Shown here one piece after another: positions 15,311 to 22,866 of a DNA stretch of 34,652 nt (position 1 is its first letter; every line of letters starts with the position of its first letter). The notes beneath the pieces were generated by a model. It ran no database searches and was not told the origin of the DNA. It was given only the letters and a program-made list of their open reading frames with translations. The stretch spans positions 1-34,652 of the forward strand of contig JAAXWY010000027.1 in NCBI GenBank assembly GCA_013334745.1, written 5' to 3'. The position numbers and the translations under genes are program-made. The stretch is from Coriobacteriia bacterium (GTDB taxonomy: Bacteria > Actinomycetota > Coriobacteriia > Anaerosomatales > JAAXUF01).

Positions 15311-16243
15311 CTAACCGCAGTTGCAGCGCTTCTCGACGTAGTTCCAGTAACGGTCGACCTCGGCCTGAACCGCCGAGAGGAGCTCGGCGTTCTCGGGCGT
15401 GAAGAGGTGCTTGAACCTGCCCTGCGGCTTGAGGAACTCCTCGATGGGCTTGCGCTCGCGCACGTTGACCGTCATGCGCCACTCTCCGTCTTCGACCTCG
15501 AAGCACGGCCAGAAGCCGGTCTGCACGGCCGCCTTTGCTATCTGGATGGTGTCCTCGGGCTTGGTACGCCAGCCACGGGGGCACGGCGCAAGCACGTTGA
15601 GGAACGCCGGACCGTCGACGGCGAACGCCTTCTCGGCCTTGGCGGTGAGGTCCTTCCAGTGGCTGACGGACGCCTGAGCGGCGTACGGAACGCCGTGCGC
15701 CGCGATGATGGATGTGAGGTCCTTGCGGCGCTGCGTCTTGCCCTGCTGCGCCTTGCCGACCTCGGCGGTCGTCGCCCACGCACCGAACGGCGTTGCCGAG
15801 GAGCGCTGGATGCCGGTGTTCATGTACGCACCGTTGTCGTAGCAGACGTACACCATGTCGTGCCCGCGCTCCATGGCACCCGAGAGCGCCTGCAGGCCGA
15901 TGTCGTACGTGCCGCCGTCGCCACCGAATGCGACGAACTTGACCTTCTTGTCGGCCGGAATCTTGCCGGCAGCCTTGAGGCCCTTGAACGCTGCCTCGAC
16001 GCCGGAGATCGTCGCCGAGGAGTTCTCGAAGGCGTTGTGGATGAACGGGGTCTTCCACGAGGTGTACGGGTAGATCGTCGTCGACACCTCGAGACAACCG
16101 GTCGCGCAACCTGCTACGACCGGCTCGGTGCCAGCGCCGAGCAGGATCTGGCGCACCGCGATGGACGCGCCGCAACCGGCGCACAGACGATGGCCGCCCG
16201 CAAGGCGGTCTTCTCGGCGGGAGAGCTCTTTGATGTTAGCCAT
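15311..16243 (-). CDS. porB: Pyruvate:ferredoxin oxidoreductase, beta subunit
   Basis: Thiamine-diphosphate-binding subunit (310 residues) of the four-subunit pyruvate:ferredoxin oxidoreductase, which makes acetyl-CoA, CO2 and reduced ferredoxin from pyruvate in anaerobes. The N-terminal CAGCGA and the later AGCATGC and CNC termini supply conserved cysteines. The TPP/Mg motif is visible as FGGDGGTYDIGLQALSGAMERGHDMVYVCYDNGAYMNTG. The ATG at 16243 has GGGAGGG closely upstream. It is the last gene of porGDAB, 12 bp after porA, and is followed by a strong hairpin. A different 2-oxoacid substrate cannot be excluded, but the full length and the APCPRGW motif fit the pyruvate enzyme. Confidence 0.93.
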   Translation of the reverse strand: MANIKELSRREDRLAGGHRLCAGCGASIAVRQILLGAGTEPVVAGCATGCLEVSTTIYPYTSWKTPFIHNAFENSSATISGVEAAFKGLKAAGKIPADKKVKFVAFGGDGGTYDIGLQALSGAMERGHDMVYVCYDNGAYMNTGIQRSSATPFGAWATTAEVGKAQQGKTQRRKDLTSIIAAHGVPYAAQASVSHWKDLTAKAEKAFAVDGPAFLNVLAPCPRGWRTKPEDTIQIAKAAVQTGFWPCFEVEDGEWRMTVNVRERKPIEEFLKPQGRFKHLFTPENAELLSAVQAEVDRYWNYVEKRCNCG

Positions 16244-16255
16244 GTGTATCCCTCC

Positions 16256-17443
16256 CTACCGGGCGCCGAGGTAGACGAGCCCGCTGGGCTTCGTCACACC
16301 GTCTGCTAGGTCGGTCAGATCGTCGAATACCTGGTTGATGAGTTCGAGTTTCACGTCGGCGCCGCCGAGGCCGTAGATGTAGTCGATGACCATCGGGCGG
16401 TTCTCGGCGTCGTAGAGGGCTGTCTTGACCTCGAGCGAGAGCGGCCCGCCGTCAGCGCCGAACGACTCGGAACGGTCGAGCACAGCAACCGCCTTGACGC
16501 CCTTAAGAGCTGCGGCGAGTTCCGCCGACGGGAACGGGCGAAAGACGCGGACCTTGAGGACACCGGCCTTCACGCCTTTGGCACGAAGCTCGCGCGCGAC
16601 GTGGCGGGCGTTTCCGGCGGTGGAGCCGATCGTGACGATCGCGATCTCGGCATCGTCCATGCCGAAGCCCTCAACGACGTCGAACGGACGACCGGAGAGC
16701 TTGGAGAACTCATCGCCGATGTCCTTGATGACCGACCTCGAGCGCTCGATCGCCTCGCGCTGCGCCTTCTTGAACTCGAAGTACGTGCCGCCGAGGCTGG
16801 CGAAGTTGCCGTGGCTCGTAGGGTTCTCGATGTCGAGCAACGCGTTCTCCGGCTCGTACTGCCCCACGAACGCACTCACTGACTCGTCGTCCATGATCTC
16901 CGCGCGATCGATCGTGTGCGTGGTGATGAAGCCGTCCAGGGTCGTGAAGACCGGCAGCTTGACGTCGGGGTGCTCGGCGACGCGCAGGGCCATGAGCGTG
17001 TTGTCGTAGGCCTCCTGCGCGGTCTCGGCGAAGTAGATGATCCAACCGGTGTCACGGGCGCCCATGATGTCGCTGTGATCGCAGTGGATGTTGATCGGAG
17101 CGGCGAGCGCACGGTTGGCGTTGGCCATGACGATCGGAAGGCGCAGGCCGGCGGCGATGTGGAGCTGTTCCCACATGTAGGCCAGACCCTGCGACGACGT
17201 GGCCGTCATGACGCGGGCGCCAGCCGCAGAAGCGCCTACGCACGCCGAGAGCGCGGAGTGCTCGGACTCGACGCACACGTACTCGGTGTGGACGCGACCC
17301 TGCGCCACGAACTTCGCGAAGTCCTCGACGATCGCGGTCTGCGGCGTGATGGGGTATGCGGCGACAACGTCCGGAGCGCACTGGCGAAACGCCTCGGCGA
17401 CGAGGCTGTTTCCGGTGGTGGCGATAACCGTCTGCTTGACCAT
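16256..17443 (-). CDS. porA: Pyruvate:ferredoxin oxidoreductase, alpha subunit
   Basis: Alpha subunit (395 residues) carrying the pyrimidine-binding half of the TPP site and the core transketolase-like domain. Typical segments are AYPITPQTAIVEDFAKFV near residue 30, VESEHSALSACVGASAAGARVMTATSSQGLAYMWEQLHIA, and a C-terminal LKVRVFRPFPSAELAAALKGVKAVAVLDRSESFG domain. ATG 17443 abuts the porD stop codon (TAGATG), and GGAGGTG lies in the end of porD, so translation is coupled. It acts with porG, porD and porB as one cytosolic enzyme complex. Confidence 0.94.
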   Translation of the reverse strand: MVKQTVIATTGNSLVAEAFRQCAPDVVAAYPITPQTAIVEDFAKFVAQGRVHTEYVCVESEHSALSACVGASAAGARVMTATSSQGLAYMWEQLHIAAGLRLPIVMANANRALAAPINIHCDHSDIMGARDTGWIIYFAETAQEAYDNTLMALRVAEHPDVKLPVFTTLDGFITTHTIDRAEIMDDESVSAFVGQYEPENALLDIENPTSHGNFASLGGTYFEFKKAQREAIERSRSVIKDIGDEFSKLSGRPFDVVEGFGMDDAEIAIVTIGSTAGNARHVARELRAKGVKAGVLKVRVFRPFPSAELAAALKGVKAVAVLDRSESFGADGGPLSLEVKTALYDAENRPMVIDYIYGLGGADVKLELINQVFDDLTDLADGVTKPSGLVYLGAR

Positions 17444-17773
17444 CTACTTCTTCACCTCCGGGAGCTCGCAGCCCTCGGGAACCATCTCGATGGCATCGAA
17501 CGGGCATTCCTTGGCGCACACGCCGCAGCCCTTGCAGTGCTTCATGTCGAAGTCGTAGACCTTGTCGTCCTTCACGAGCACCGAGGTGTCGGGACAGAAG
17601 ATCCAGCACAGCAGGCACTGTGTGCACTTCTCGTCATTGCGGTACGGGAAGACATTGCGCCATCCACCCGTGGAGTACTCTTCTGAGTTGCCGGCAACCG
17701 GAATCACTGCCCCGTTGGGGAACTGATCGCTGCGCCAGTTGTCCATGTCGGACACATCCCACGTCTTGCTCAT
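17444..17773 (-). CDS. porD: Pyruvate:ferredoxin oxidoreductase, delta (ferredoxin-like) subunit
   Basis: Small 109-residue electron-transfer subunit with two [4Fe-4S] motifs: C-x2-C-x2-C-x3-C in CTQCLLCWIFCP and CKGCGVCAKECP. The VFPYRNDEKCTQC entry and the C-terminal ECPFDAIEMVPEG are characteristic of PorD. ATG 17773 overlaps the porG stop by four bases (ATGA). It relays electrons from the TPP site to external ferredoxin. Confidence 0.94.
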   Translation of the reverse strand: MSKTWDVSDMDNWRSDQFPNGAVIPVAGNSEEYSTGGWRNVFPYRNDEKCTQCLLCWIFCPDTSVLVKDDKVYDFDMKHCKGCGVCAKECPFDAIEMVPEGCELPEVKK

Positions 17774-18342
17774 GCCACGGTCACCTCCGCGTACGCCCGG
17801 TCGACCGCGGCGAAGTTGTCGTCAATCATCTGCTGGCCGAACTTCTTGCCGAGGTTCTTGGCCAGAAGCCCCTTGAAGGCCTCGAGGTCGACGACCGCGG
17901 TGGCCTTGATGAGCGCGCCCACGATGGGGGTGTTGGGGATGTCGCGCTTGATGGTGTCCACTGCGATGCCCGACGCGTCGACGCAGGCGACCTTGACGCT
18001 GTCGTCGAGTCCGAGCGCGACCTTGACCTGGTCGGCAGGGCTGCAGGTGTTGATGATGATGGTGCCGCCATCGCGGATGCCCTCGGTCACGTCGATGACG
18101 TCGATGAGCGTCTCGTCGAGAACGACGACGATGTGAGGGAACTCGATGTTGTTGTGAATCTCGATGGGCTCGTTGCTGATGCGAGTGAACGCCTTGATCG
18201 GCGCTCCCATGCGCTCAGGCCCATACTCCGGCATGGCTTGCATGAACCGGTCCTGCGAGAGTGCGGTCTCCGCGACTACCTTCGCCGCCGTTACCGCTCC
18301 CTGACCGGCGCGCGCATGCCAACGGATTTCCGTCAGCTGCAT
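17770..18342 (-). CDS. porG: Pyruvate:ferredoxin oxidoreductase, gamma subunit
   Basis: Gamma subunit of 190 residues and first gene of the operon. The N-terminal MQLTEIRWHARAGQGAVTAAKV matches the family's conserved opening, followed by MQAMPEYGPERMGAPIKAFTRIS and a C-terminal DDNFAAVDRAY. I chose ATG 18342 because GGAGGGAAGG ends six bases before it. An in-frame GTG at 18360 would add six residues and run through this site. It works in the cytosol with porD, porA and porB. Two small hairpins lie just upstream of the ribosome site. Confidence 0.93.
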   Translation of the reverse strand: MQLTEIRWHARAGQGAVTAAKVVAETALSQDRFMQAMPEYGPERMGAPIKAFTRISNEPIEIHNNIEFPHIVVVLDETLIDVIDVTEGIRDGGTIIINTCSPADQVKVALGLDDSVKVACVDASGIAVDTIKRDIPNTPIVGALIKATAVVDLEAFKGLLAKNLGKKFGQQMIDDNFAAVDRAYAEVTVA

Positions 18343-18363
18343 GTGCGTCCTTCCCTCCACTCG

Positions 18364-18392
18364 AGCACCGTGGTGCTGCGGGCGCTACGCCC
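18364..18392 (-). promoter_or_regulatory. Tandem hairpins in the por operon leader
   Basis: Two perfect inverted repeats lie back to back: AGCACC-GT-GGTGCT (18364-18377) and GGGCG-CTA-CGCCC (18380-18392). They end 9 bases upstream of the porG ribosome site (18345-18355). They could be a transcription-attenuation or mRNA-stability element. I recognise no known riboswitch class. Confidence 0.4.
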
Positions 18393-18415
18393 CCGACCGG
18401 GCGATAGGTCACACA

Positions 18416-18421
18416 AGGATA
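18416..18421 (-). promoter_or_regulatory. Candidate -10 box of porGDAB
   Basis: TATCCT on the minus strand, 74 bases upstream of the porG start, with only a weak CCGACG at -35 distance. The leader it implies would contain the tandem hairpins at 18364-18392. Evidence is motif match and position only. Confidence 0.3.
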
Positions 18422-18576
18422 GAGGCGAGTGTGCCCGTCGTCGGCGTGCGGCACGGCAAGCGCGGTGAGCGGGGTCCTACAGTCGGTGAACGGTAGGCAG
18501 AATCTGGCAATTCGAGCCGCCCGCGCGCGGGCCGTGACTGATATGTACGCCTCGGCGGCCCAAAACCCTCTACCCG

Positions 18577-18592
18577 GGGGCGTCGAAGCCCC
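18577..18592 (-). terminator. Hairpin downstream of recR
   Basis: GGGGC-TTCGAC-GCCCC (minus-strand reading), 14 bases after the recR stop, with a short TTTT run further on. It is a plausible weak terminator for the dnaX-ybaB-recR transcript. The rest of 18393-18606 shows nothing else I can identify. Confidence 0.4.
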
Positions 18593-18606
18593 TCGAAACG
18601 CTCCGA

Positions 18607-19203
18607 CTACATCTCCCGACGGGCCTCAAGCGCGCGTCCGAGCGTGACCTCATCGGCGAATTCGAGGTCCCCTCCGACAGGAAGGCCGGAGGCGATGCGC
18701 GTCACCTTGATGCCGAGCGGTTTGATGAGGCGCGCGAGGTAGAGCGCGGTCGTCTCACCCTCGACGTTGGGGTTGGTCGCGATGACGACTTCGGTGACCT
18801 CGCCGGACGCGAGCCTGTCGATGAGCTCACGCACGCGAAGACGCTCGGGGCCGATGCCGTCGATGGGCGATATCGCGCCCTGAAGCACGTGGTAGACGCC
18901 GCGAAACTCGCCGGTCCTGTCCACCGCGACGAGGTCGCGGGGCTCTTCCACGACGCAGATCGCACTGCGGTCGCGCTGCGAGTCCGAGCACACACCGCAC
19001 AGCTCTTCCTCGGCGAAGTTGAAGCACACCGGGCAGAAGTGGATCGTGCGTTTGACCTCGGTGATGGCGTTGGCTAGACGCTCTGCGTCTGCGGCCTCGG
19101 CCGTGAGCAGCCAGTACGCGATTCGCTGCGCGGACTTGGGCCCGACGCCGGGAAGGCGCTCGAGCTCCTCAAGCAGTCGCGCGATGGGCGGTGCGTAGCG
19201 CAT
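18607..19203 (-). CDS. recR: Recombination mediator RecR
   Basis: DNA-binding recombination-repair protein (198 residues) that acts with RecF/RecO to load RecA at gaps. The N-terminal helix-hairpin-helix region is [25 protein letters not shown] zinc finger is formed by [16 protein letters not shown] (four Cys). The Toprim domain begins at [26 protein letters not shown], and [18 protein letters not shown] follows. Length and motif order are those of RecR. ATG 19203 follows ybaB by 31 bp. The dnaX-ybaB-recR order is widely conserved in bacteria. Confidence 0.96.
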   Translation of the reverse strand: MRYAPPIARLLEELERLPGVGPKSAQRIAYWLLTAEAADAERLANAITEVKRTIHFCPVCFNFAEEELCGVCSDSQRDRSAICVVEEPRDLVAVDRTGEFRGVYHVLQGAISPIDGIGPERLRVRELIDRLASGEVTEVVIATNPNVEGETTALYLARLIKPLGIKVTRIASGLPVGGDLEFADEVTLGRALEARREM

Positions 19204-19234
19204 CAGCGCTCAGCTCCGGGCGTGGCGCGAGGAC

Positions 19235-19543
19235 TCACATCAAGCCCGGAAGGTTCATGCCGCCGGTGATCTCGCCCATGCGGCGCTGCTGCAACTCCTG
19301 CGCGGCACGAACAGCCTCATTGACGGCCGCAGTGGTCATGTCCTGGAGCAGCTCGACGTCGTCGGGATCGACCGCAGTGGGGTCGATGACGATCGACTTG
19401 ATGATGAGGTCACCGCTGATCGTGACCTTGACGGTGCCGCCGCCGGCCGAGGCTTCGAGCTCCTCGTCCTTGAGCTGCTCCTGCATCTCGGCCATCTTGG
19501 CCTGCATCTTCTGCGCCTGCTTCATGATGTTTCCGAAGCCCAC
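19235..19543 (-). CDS. ybaB: YbaB/EbfC-family nucleoid-associated protein
   Basis: Small (102 residues) dimeric DNA-binding protein of the YbaB/EbfC family, thought to organise the nucleoid. The N-terminal NIMKQAQKMQAKMAEMQEQLKDEELEASAGGGTVKVTISGD is the family hallmark: a coiled helix followed by a glycine turn. The GTG start at 19543 lies 2 bp after the dnaX stop, with AGGAGA nine bases upstream inside dnaX. It sits between dnaX and recR as in most bacteria. Confidence 0.93.
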   Translation of the reverse strand: MGFGNIMKQAQKMQAKMAEMQEQLKDEELEASAGGGTVKVTISGDLIIKSIVIDPTAVDPDDVELLQDMTTAAVNEAVRAAQELQQRRMGEITGGMNLPGLM

Positions 19544-19545
19544 GG

Positions 19546-21558
19546 TCAGTCATCTCCTTCGTCGTCGAACAGGCCGGGGTCGTCGGGACCCGGACCCGGG
19601 TGGTCGCTTCCATCGTCATCGGCTTCATCGCCGAGAAGATCGTCGTCTGACTGCGGCGCGTGCTCGCCGATGATCTCGCCGCCGAGATCGTGCATGAGCA
19701 GGCGCTCGAGCGAGCTCTTGGGCTCGGGAGCCGGCTGCTCGGGATCGTCGTCCTGGGGCGCGGGTGCGGGCGCGGCTGCCGGCTCGGATGCGGATGCGGG
19801 CGCGGGCTCCGGCTCGGATGCGGGTGCCGGCTCCGCGACCACGGGCGCCACTGTCGACGCAGGCTCCTCGGATGCCGCCGGCGCGCCGGTCTCGTAGTAC
19901 GCAGGCGGCTCGTCGTCGTCGGCCGCCTGCACCGGCGGCGCGACCGGCGCGACCGGCTTGGCGGGCGTCGAGCGCACGCCTCCCCGACCGAGCTGGTAGC
20001 GGAACGGCGGGGGCGAACCGAGAACCGACGCGAGAGCGAGACGCAGCATGTCGCGCAGCTCGGGCTCCTCGGCCATCTGCATCGCGAACGCACCGTCGGC
20101 GGGGAACTCGAGGACGAGTGTGGCGCCGTCGGTGTCGATATCGACCTCTACCTCGGCGTACTGCGACGCGCGAGAGGGCTTCAGCTTCTTGATCTCGGCC
20201 ATCACGGCCGGCCAGGCACGCTTGGCAGCGGCGCGGTCGAGGGGGCCGATGTACGCGGGGGCCGCAGGCTCCGGGGCGGGCGGCGTTGGCGCAGCGGCCG
20301 GAGCGGAAGCGGCTTTGTCTGCGGCAGGCGACGACGCAACGGGAGCCGCCTTCGGCTGCGGCGCAGGCGCTGGCGCCACCGTAGCGGGAACGGCGCCGCC
20401 GCCCAGCAGTGCGGCACGCTCCAGGCTCTCGACGCGCTCGGCCAGTGCCTCGAGCGTCATCTCGCCTTGCGGGCGAGCCATACGCGTCAACGCGACCTCG
20501 AGCGAGAGGCGCTGGTCGCTCGACCAGCGCAGTTCGCTCGAGAGCTCGCCGAGCAGGCCGAGGACTCGCTCGAGCCGCTCGGGGCCACCGAACTCGGCGG
20601 CCTGCGACGCAAGGCGCCCGGCCTCCTCGGCGGTCACATCGACGAAGCCGGTGGCGTCGCCGACCGCTGCGACGAGGTACAGGTTGCGGACGTGGCCGGT
20701 GAGTTCGCGCACGAACTCCGCGAGGTCGGTGCCGTCCTCGACGAACCGCGAGACCCAGCGGAACAGCTCAGCGATGTCGCGACGGGCCACAAGTCCGGCG
20801 ATCTCTGCGAGCGCCGCCGAGTCAACCTCGCCGAGCAACCCTTCGACGTCGGCGACACCGATCTTGCCGCCGGTGAACGACGCGAGCTGCTCGAGTGTGG
20901 TGATCGCATCACGCATCCCGCCACTGGCGTGCCGCGCGATGAGCGCAAGGGCCGCGTCGGGGACTTCAAAGCCCTCGCCGTCGCAAATCGCACGCAACCG
21001 CCCGACGATGTCATCGATACCGATGCGATGGAAGTCGAAGCGCTGGCAGCGCGAGAGGATCGTCTCAGGCACCTTGTGTGCATGCGTGGTCGCCAGGATG
21101 AATACGACGTGGGTGGGGGGCTCCTCGAGCGTCTTGAGCAGCGCGTTGAACGCCGCCGTCGAGAGCATGTGAACCTCGTCGATGATGTAGACCTTGTAGC
21201 GGCCGCGGGTGGGCGCGAAGTTCACGCGACCGATGATCTCCTCGCGCACGTTGTCGACGCCGGTGTTGGATGCGGCGTCGATCTCACGGACGTCGGGGTG
21301 GCGGCCCTCGGCGATCTCAAGGCAGTCGCCACAGGTGCCGTCGGGCTCGCCCGTGGGCCCCTTCTCGCAGTCGAGCGCTTTGGCGAGAATGCGCGCGGTG
21401 GTGGTCTTGCCGGTGCCTCGTGGGCCCGTGAAGAGGTAGGCGTGGGCCACGGTGCCGTCCGCTACGGCGTTTCGCAGCGTGCGCTCGATGTGCTGCTGAC
21501 CCACGACCGCGTCGAATGTCTGCGGTCGGTACTTGCGGTAGAGGGACTGATGCGCCAC
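19546..21558 (-). CDS. dnaX: DNA polymerase III subunit gamma/tau
   Basis: Clamp-loader ATPase of 670 residues. The N-terminal AAA+ domain starts MAHQSLYRKYRPQTFDAVVGQ, with Walker A GPRGTGKTT (45-53), the DEVHMLS Walker B region and an SRC box (ILSRCQRF). The zinc module has C64, C76 and C79, but Asp73 replaces the usual second Cys. Residues about 385-460 and 560-650 are Ala/Pro/Glu-rich linkers around a tau-like C-terminal domain. I chose the GTG at 21558 because AAAGG lies six bases upstream and the conserved MAHQSLYRKYRP starts here. The frame extends upstream without conservation. I saw no slippery frameshift sequence. It is preceded by a TATACT promoter and the SRP RNA gene. Confidence 0.94.
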   Translation of the reverse strand: MAHQSLYRKYRPQTFDAVVGQQHIERTLRNAVADGTVAHAYLFTGPRGTGKTTTARILAKALDCEKGPTGEPDGTCGDCLEIAEGRHPDVREIDAASNTGVDNVREEIIGRVNFAPTRGRYKVYIIDEVHMLSTAAFNALLKTLEEPPTHVVFILATTHAHKVPETILSRCQRFDFHRIGIDDIVGRLRAICDGEGFEVPDAALALIARHASGGMRDAITTLEQLASFTGGKIGVADVEGLLGEVDSAALAEIAGLVARRDIAELFRWVSRFVEDGTDLAEFVRELTGHVRNLYLVAAVGDATGFVDVTAEEAGRLASQAAEFGGPERLERVLGLLGELSSELRWSSDQRLSLEVALTRMARPQGEMTLEALAERVESLERAALLGGGAVPATVAPAPAPQPKAAPVASSPAADKAASAPAAAPTPPAPEPAAPAYIGPLDRAAAKRAWPAVMAEIKKLKPSRASQYAEVEVDIDTDGATLVLEFPADGAFAMQMAEEPELRDMLRLALASVLGSPPPFRYQLGRGGVRSTPAKPVAPVAPPVQAADDDEPPAYYETGAPAASEEPASTVAPVVAEPAPASEPEPAPASASEPAAAPAPAPQDDDPEQPAPEPKSSLERLLMHDLGGEIIGEHAPQSDDDLLGDEADDDGSDHPGPGPDDPGLFDDEGDD

Positions 21559-21595
21559 ATCCGGCCTTTCGACTTGCCTCGGATTCCCGACCAGA

Positions 21596-21601
21596 AGTAT
21601 A
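21596..21601 (-). promoter_or_regulatory. Candidate -10 box of dnaX
   Basis: TATACT on the minus strand, 37 bases upstream of the dnaX GTG and about 50 bases after the SRP RNA 3' end. The same hexamer precedes the SRP RNA gene. No convincing -35 is visible. Confidence 0.45.
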
Positions 21602-21652
21602 CAGGCCGGCTGCGACAGCGCGGCTCGCGCGCAACGCACGACGACGGGTGGC

Positions 21653-21747
<95 letters not shown>

Positions 21748-21769
21748 CTCACCCGTCGCGGGAGAAGCG

Positions 21770-21775
21770 AGTATA
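21770..21775 (-). promoter_or_regulatory. Candidate -10 box of SRP RNA gene
   Basis: TATACT on the minus strand, 22 bases upstream of the paired 5' end of the SRP RNA. A partial -35 (GTGGCA) lies 18 bases further upstream. The implied transcript start is about 15 nt before the paired end, so 5' processing would be needed. Confidence 0.45.
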
Positions 21776-21815
21776 CGCTGCCGCAGCAGCGCGTGCCACG
21801 CTCAGCGCGCTGGCG

Positions 21816-22502
21816 CTACTCGCCCGCTTCGACCTGCTCGGCGGGCTTCTTGGTGCGCGACTTGATCGCGTGATACGCCGTCGGCGCCACGGAGACGACG
21901 ATGATGCCGATGACCAGGTACTCGAGGTTGTGCTTGACCACGGGGATGTTGCCGAAGAAGTACCCCGCGCCAAGGAACAGCGACACCCAGGCCGCTCCAC
22001 CGGTGACGTTGAAGAACGTGAAGCGCTTCCAGTCCATACCACCGATGCCGGCCATGAACGGCGCGAACGTGCGGATGAACGGGAAGAAGCGCGCGAGCGA
22101 GATCGTCTTGCCACCGTGCTTGGCGAAGAACGCGTTGGTGTCGTCGATGTACCTGGGCTTGATGATCCGCGGGAACTTGCCCGAGTCCAGGATGCGCTGT
22201 CCGAAGAACCTCCCGATGAGGTAGTTCGTCCCGTCGCCGAGAACCGCCGCCGTGAACAGCAACACGAGCAGCAGCCAGATGTTGAGCAGCGGCTCGCCGT
22301 CGGGGCCGGTGATCGCAGCGAGCGCGCCGGCGGTAAACAGCAGCGAGTCACCGGGGAGTACCGCCATGACGACGAGTCCGGTCTCGCAGAAGATGATGAG
22401 GAACAGCATCGCGTAGACCCAGCCGCCGTAGGTGCTCACCCACGTGCCGAGTACGGTGTCGAGATTCAAGAACAGGTCTACGAAGAAGTTGAGCGCTTCC
22501 AC
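21816..22502 (-). CDS. DedA-family membrane protein (VTT domain)
   Basis: Polytopic membrane protein of 228 residues. DedA proteins are implicated in undecaprenyl-phosphate or phospholipid translocation and membrane homeostasis. Typical features are the re-entrant-loop segment ETGLVVMAVLPGDSLLFTAGALAA, the NYLIGRFFGQRI turn, the FFAKHGGKTISLARFFPFIRTFAPFMAGIGGM block with the conserved RF-P-R-F residues, and NVTGGAAWV. The GTG start at 22502 has GAGGAG four bases upstream. The C-terminus is basic (KSRTKKPAEQVEAGE). It is divergent from the Cys-rich mini-gene across 127 bp. Confidence 0.93.
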   Translation of the reverse strand: MEALNFFVDLFLNLDTVLGTWVSTYGGWVYAMLFLIIFCETGLVVMAVLPGDSLLFTAGALAAITGPDGEPLLNIWLLLVLLFTAAVLGDGTNYLIGRFFGQRILDSGKFPRIIKPRYIDDTNAFFAKHGGKTISLARFFPFIRTFAPFMAGIGGMDWKRFTFFNVTGGAAWVSLFLGAGYFFGNIPVVKHNLEYLVIGIIVVSVAPTAYHAIKSRTKKPAEQVEAGE

Positions 22503-22593
22503 AGATCTCCTCGGTCGGAATCCGGCCGGTCGATTTCAGGCCTCAGGAGAGGATACTGCATGGCGCCCGCTATTCCCTGCCAAGACGCCGAAG

Positions 22594-22623
22594 GTGACGC
22601 ATCGTGCCTTCCTCGCGCACAAT
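22594..22623 (+). promoter_or_regulatory. Promoter-like motif for a leaderless mini-gene
   Basis: GTGACG (22594-22599), an 18-base spacer and CACAAT (22618-22623) resemble -35/-10 boxes. CACAAT ends exactly six bases before ATG 22630, the spacing expected when transcription starts at the start codon. Confidence 0.4.
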
Positions 22624-22629
22624 GAGGCC

Positions 22630-22866
22630 ATGACCGACAAACCGACTCACGAGCGTTACTCGATCCCTCACGACCCCGACCTCTTCTCGGACACCTGGGC
22701 CGAGGACTCGGACTGCCCCAACTGCAAGGCCTCACTGCCGGCGGGCGCCTCAAGCTGCCCCACGTGCCACCAGTGGATCGGCGAGTGTGGGCATGCGTGC
22801 GGTGGTTGCCCCTCCCCGATCTGCATCGGCGGAGACCGCGCAGCGGCGAAACGAGGTCGGCCGTGA
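22630..22866 (+). CDS. Small Cys-rich zinc-ribbon-like protein
   Basis: A 78-residue protein of unknown function. The first 30 residues are acidic (YSIPHDPDLFSDTWAEDSD). The middle contains CPNCKASLPAGASSCPTCHQW, which reads as a compact two-CxxC zinc ribbon. Then comes a second Cys cluster (GECGHACGGCPSPICIGG), giving nine cysteines in about 45 residues. I chose ATG 22630 because it begins the conserved-looking part and sits six bases behind a -10-like box. The longer frame upstream overlaps dedA antisense. Its stop codon overlaps the GTG of the nitroreductase (GTGA), so the two are co-translated. It may bind zinc or an Fe-S cluster and serve that enzyme, but this is inference. Confidence 0.75.
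   Translation: MTDKPTHERYSIPHDPDLFSDTWAEDSDCPNCKASLPAGASSCPTCHQWIGECGHACGGCPSPICIGGDRAAAKRGRP

Noticed and set aside
19750-20400. Repeat-like GGC/TCGG-rich stretches in dnaX
   Set aside because: They encode the Ala/Pro/Glu-rich linker of the protein, not a DNA repeat or CRISPR array.
19546-21558. Programmed frameshift in dnaX to make a short gamma form
   Set aside because: No A-rich slippery heptamer was found in the region between the ATPase and tau-like parts.
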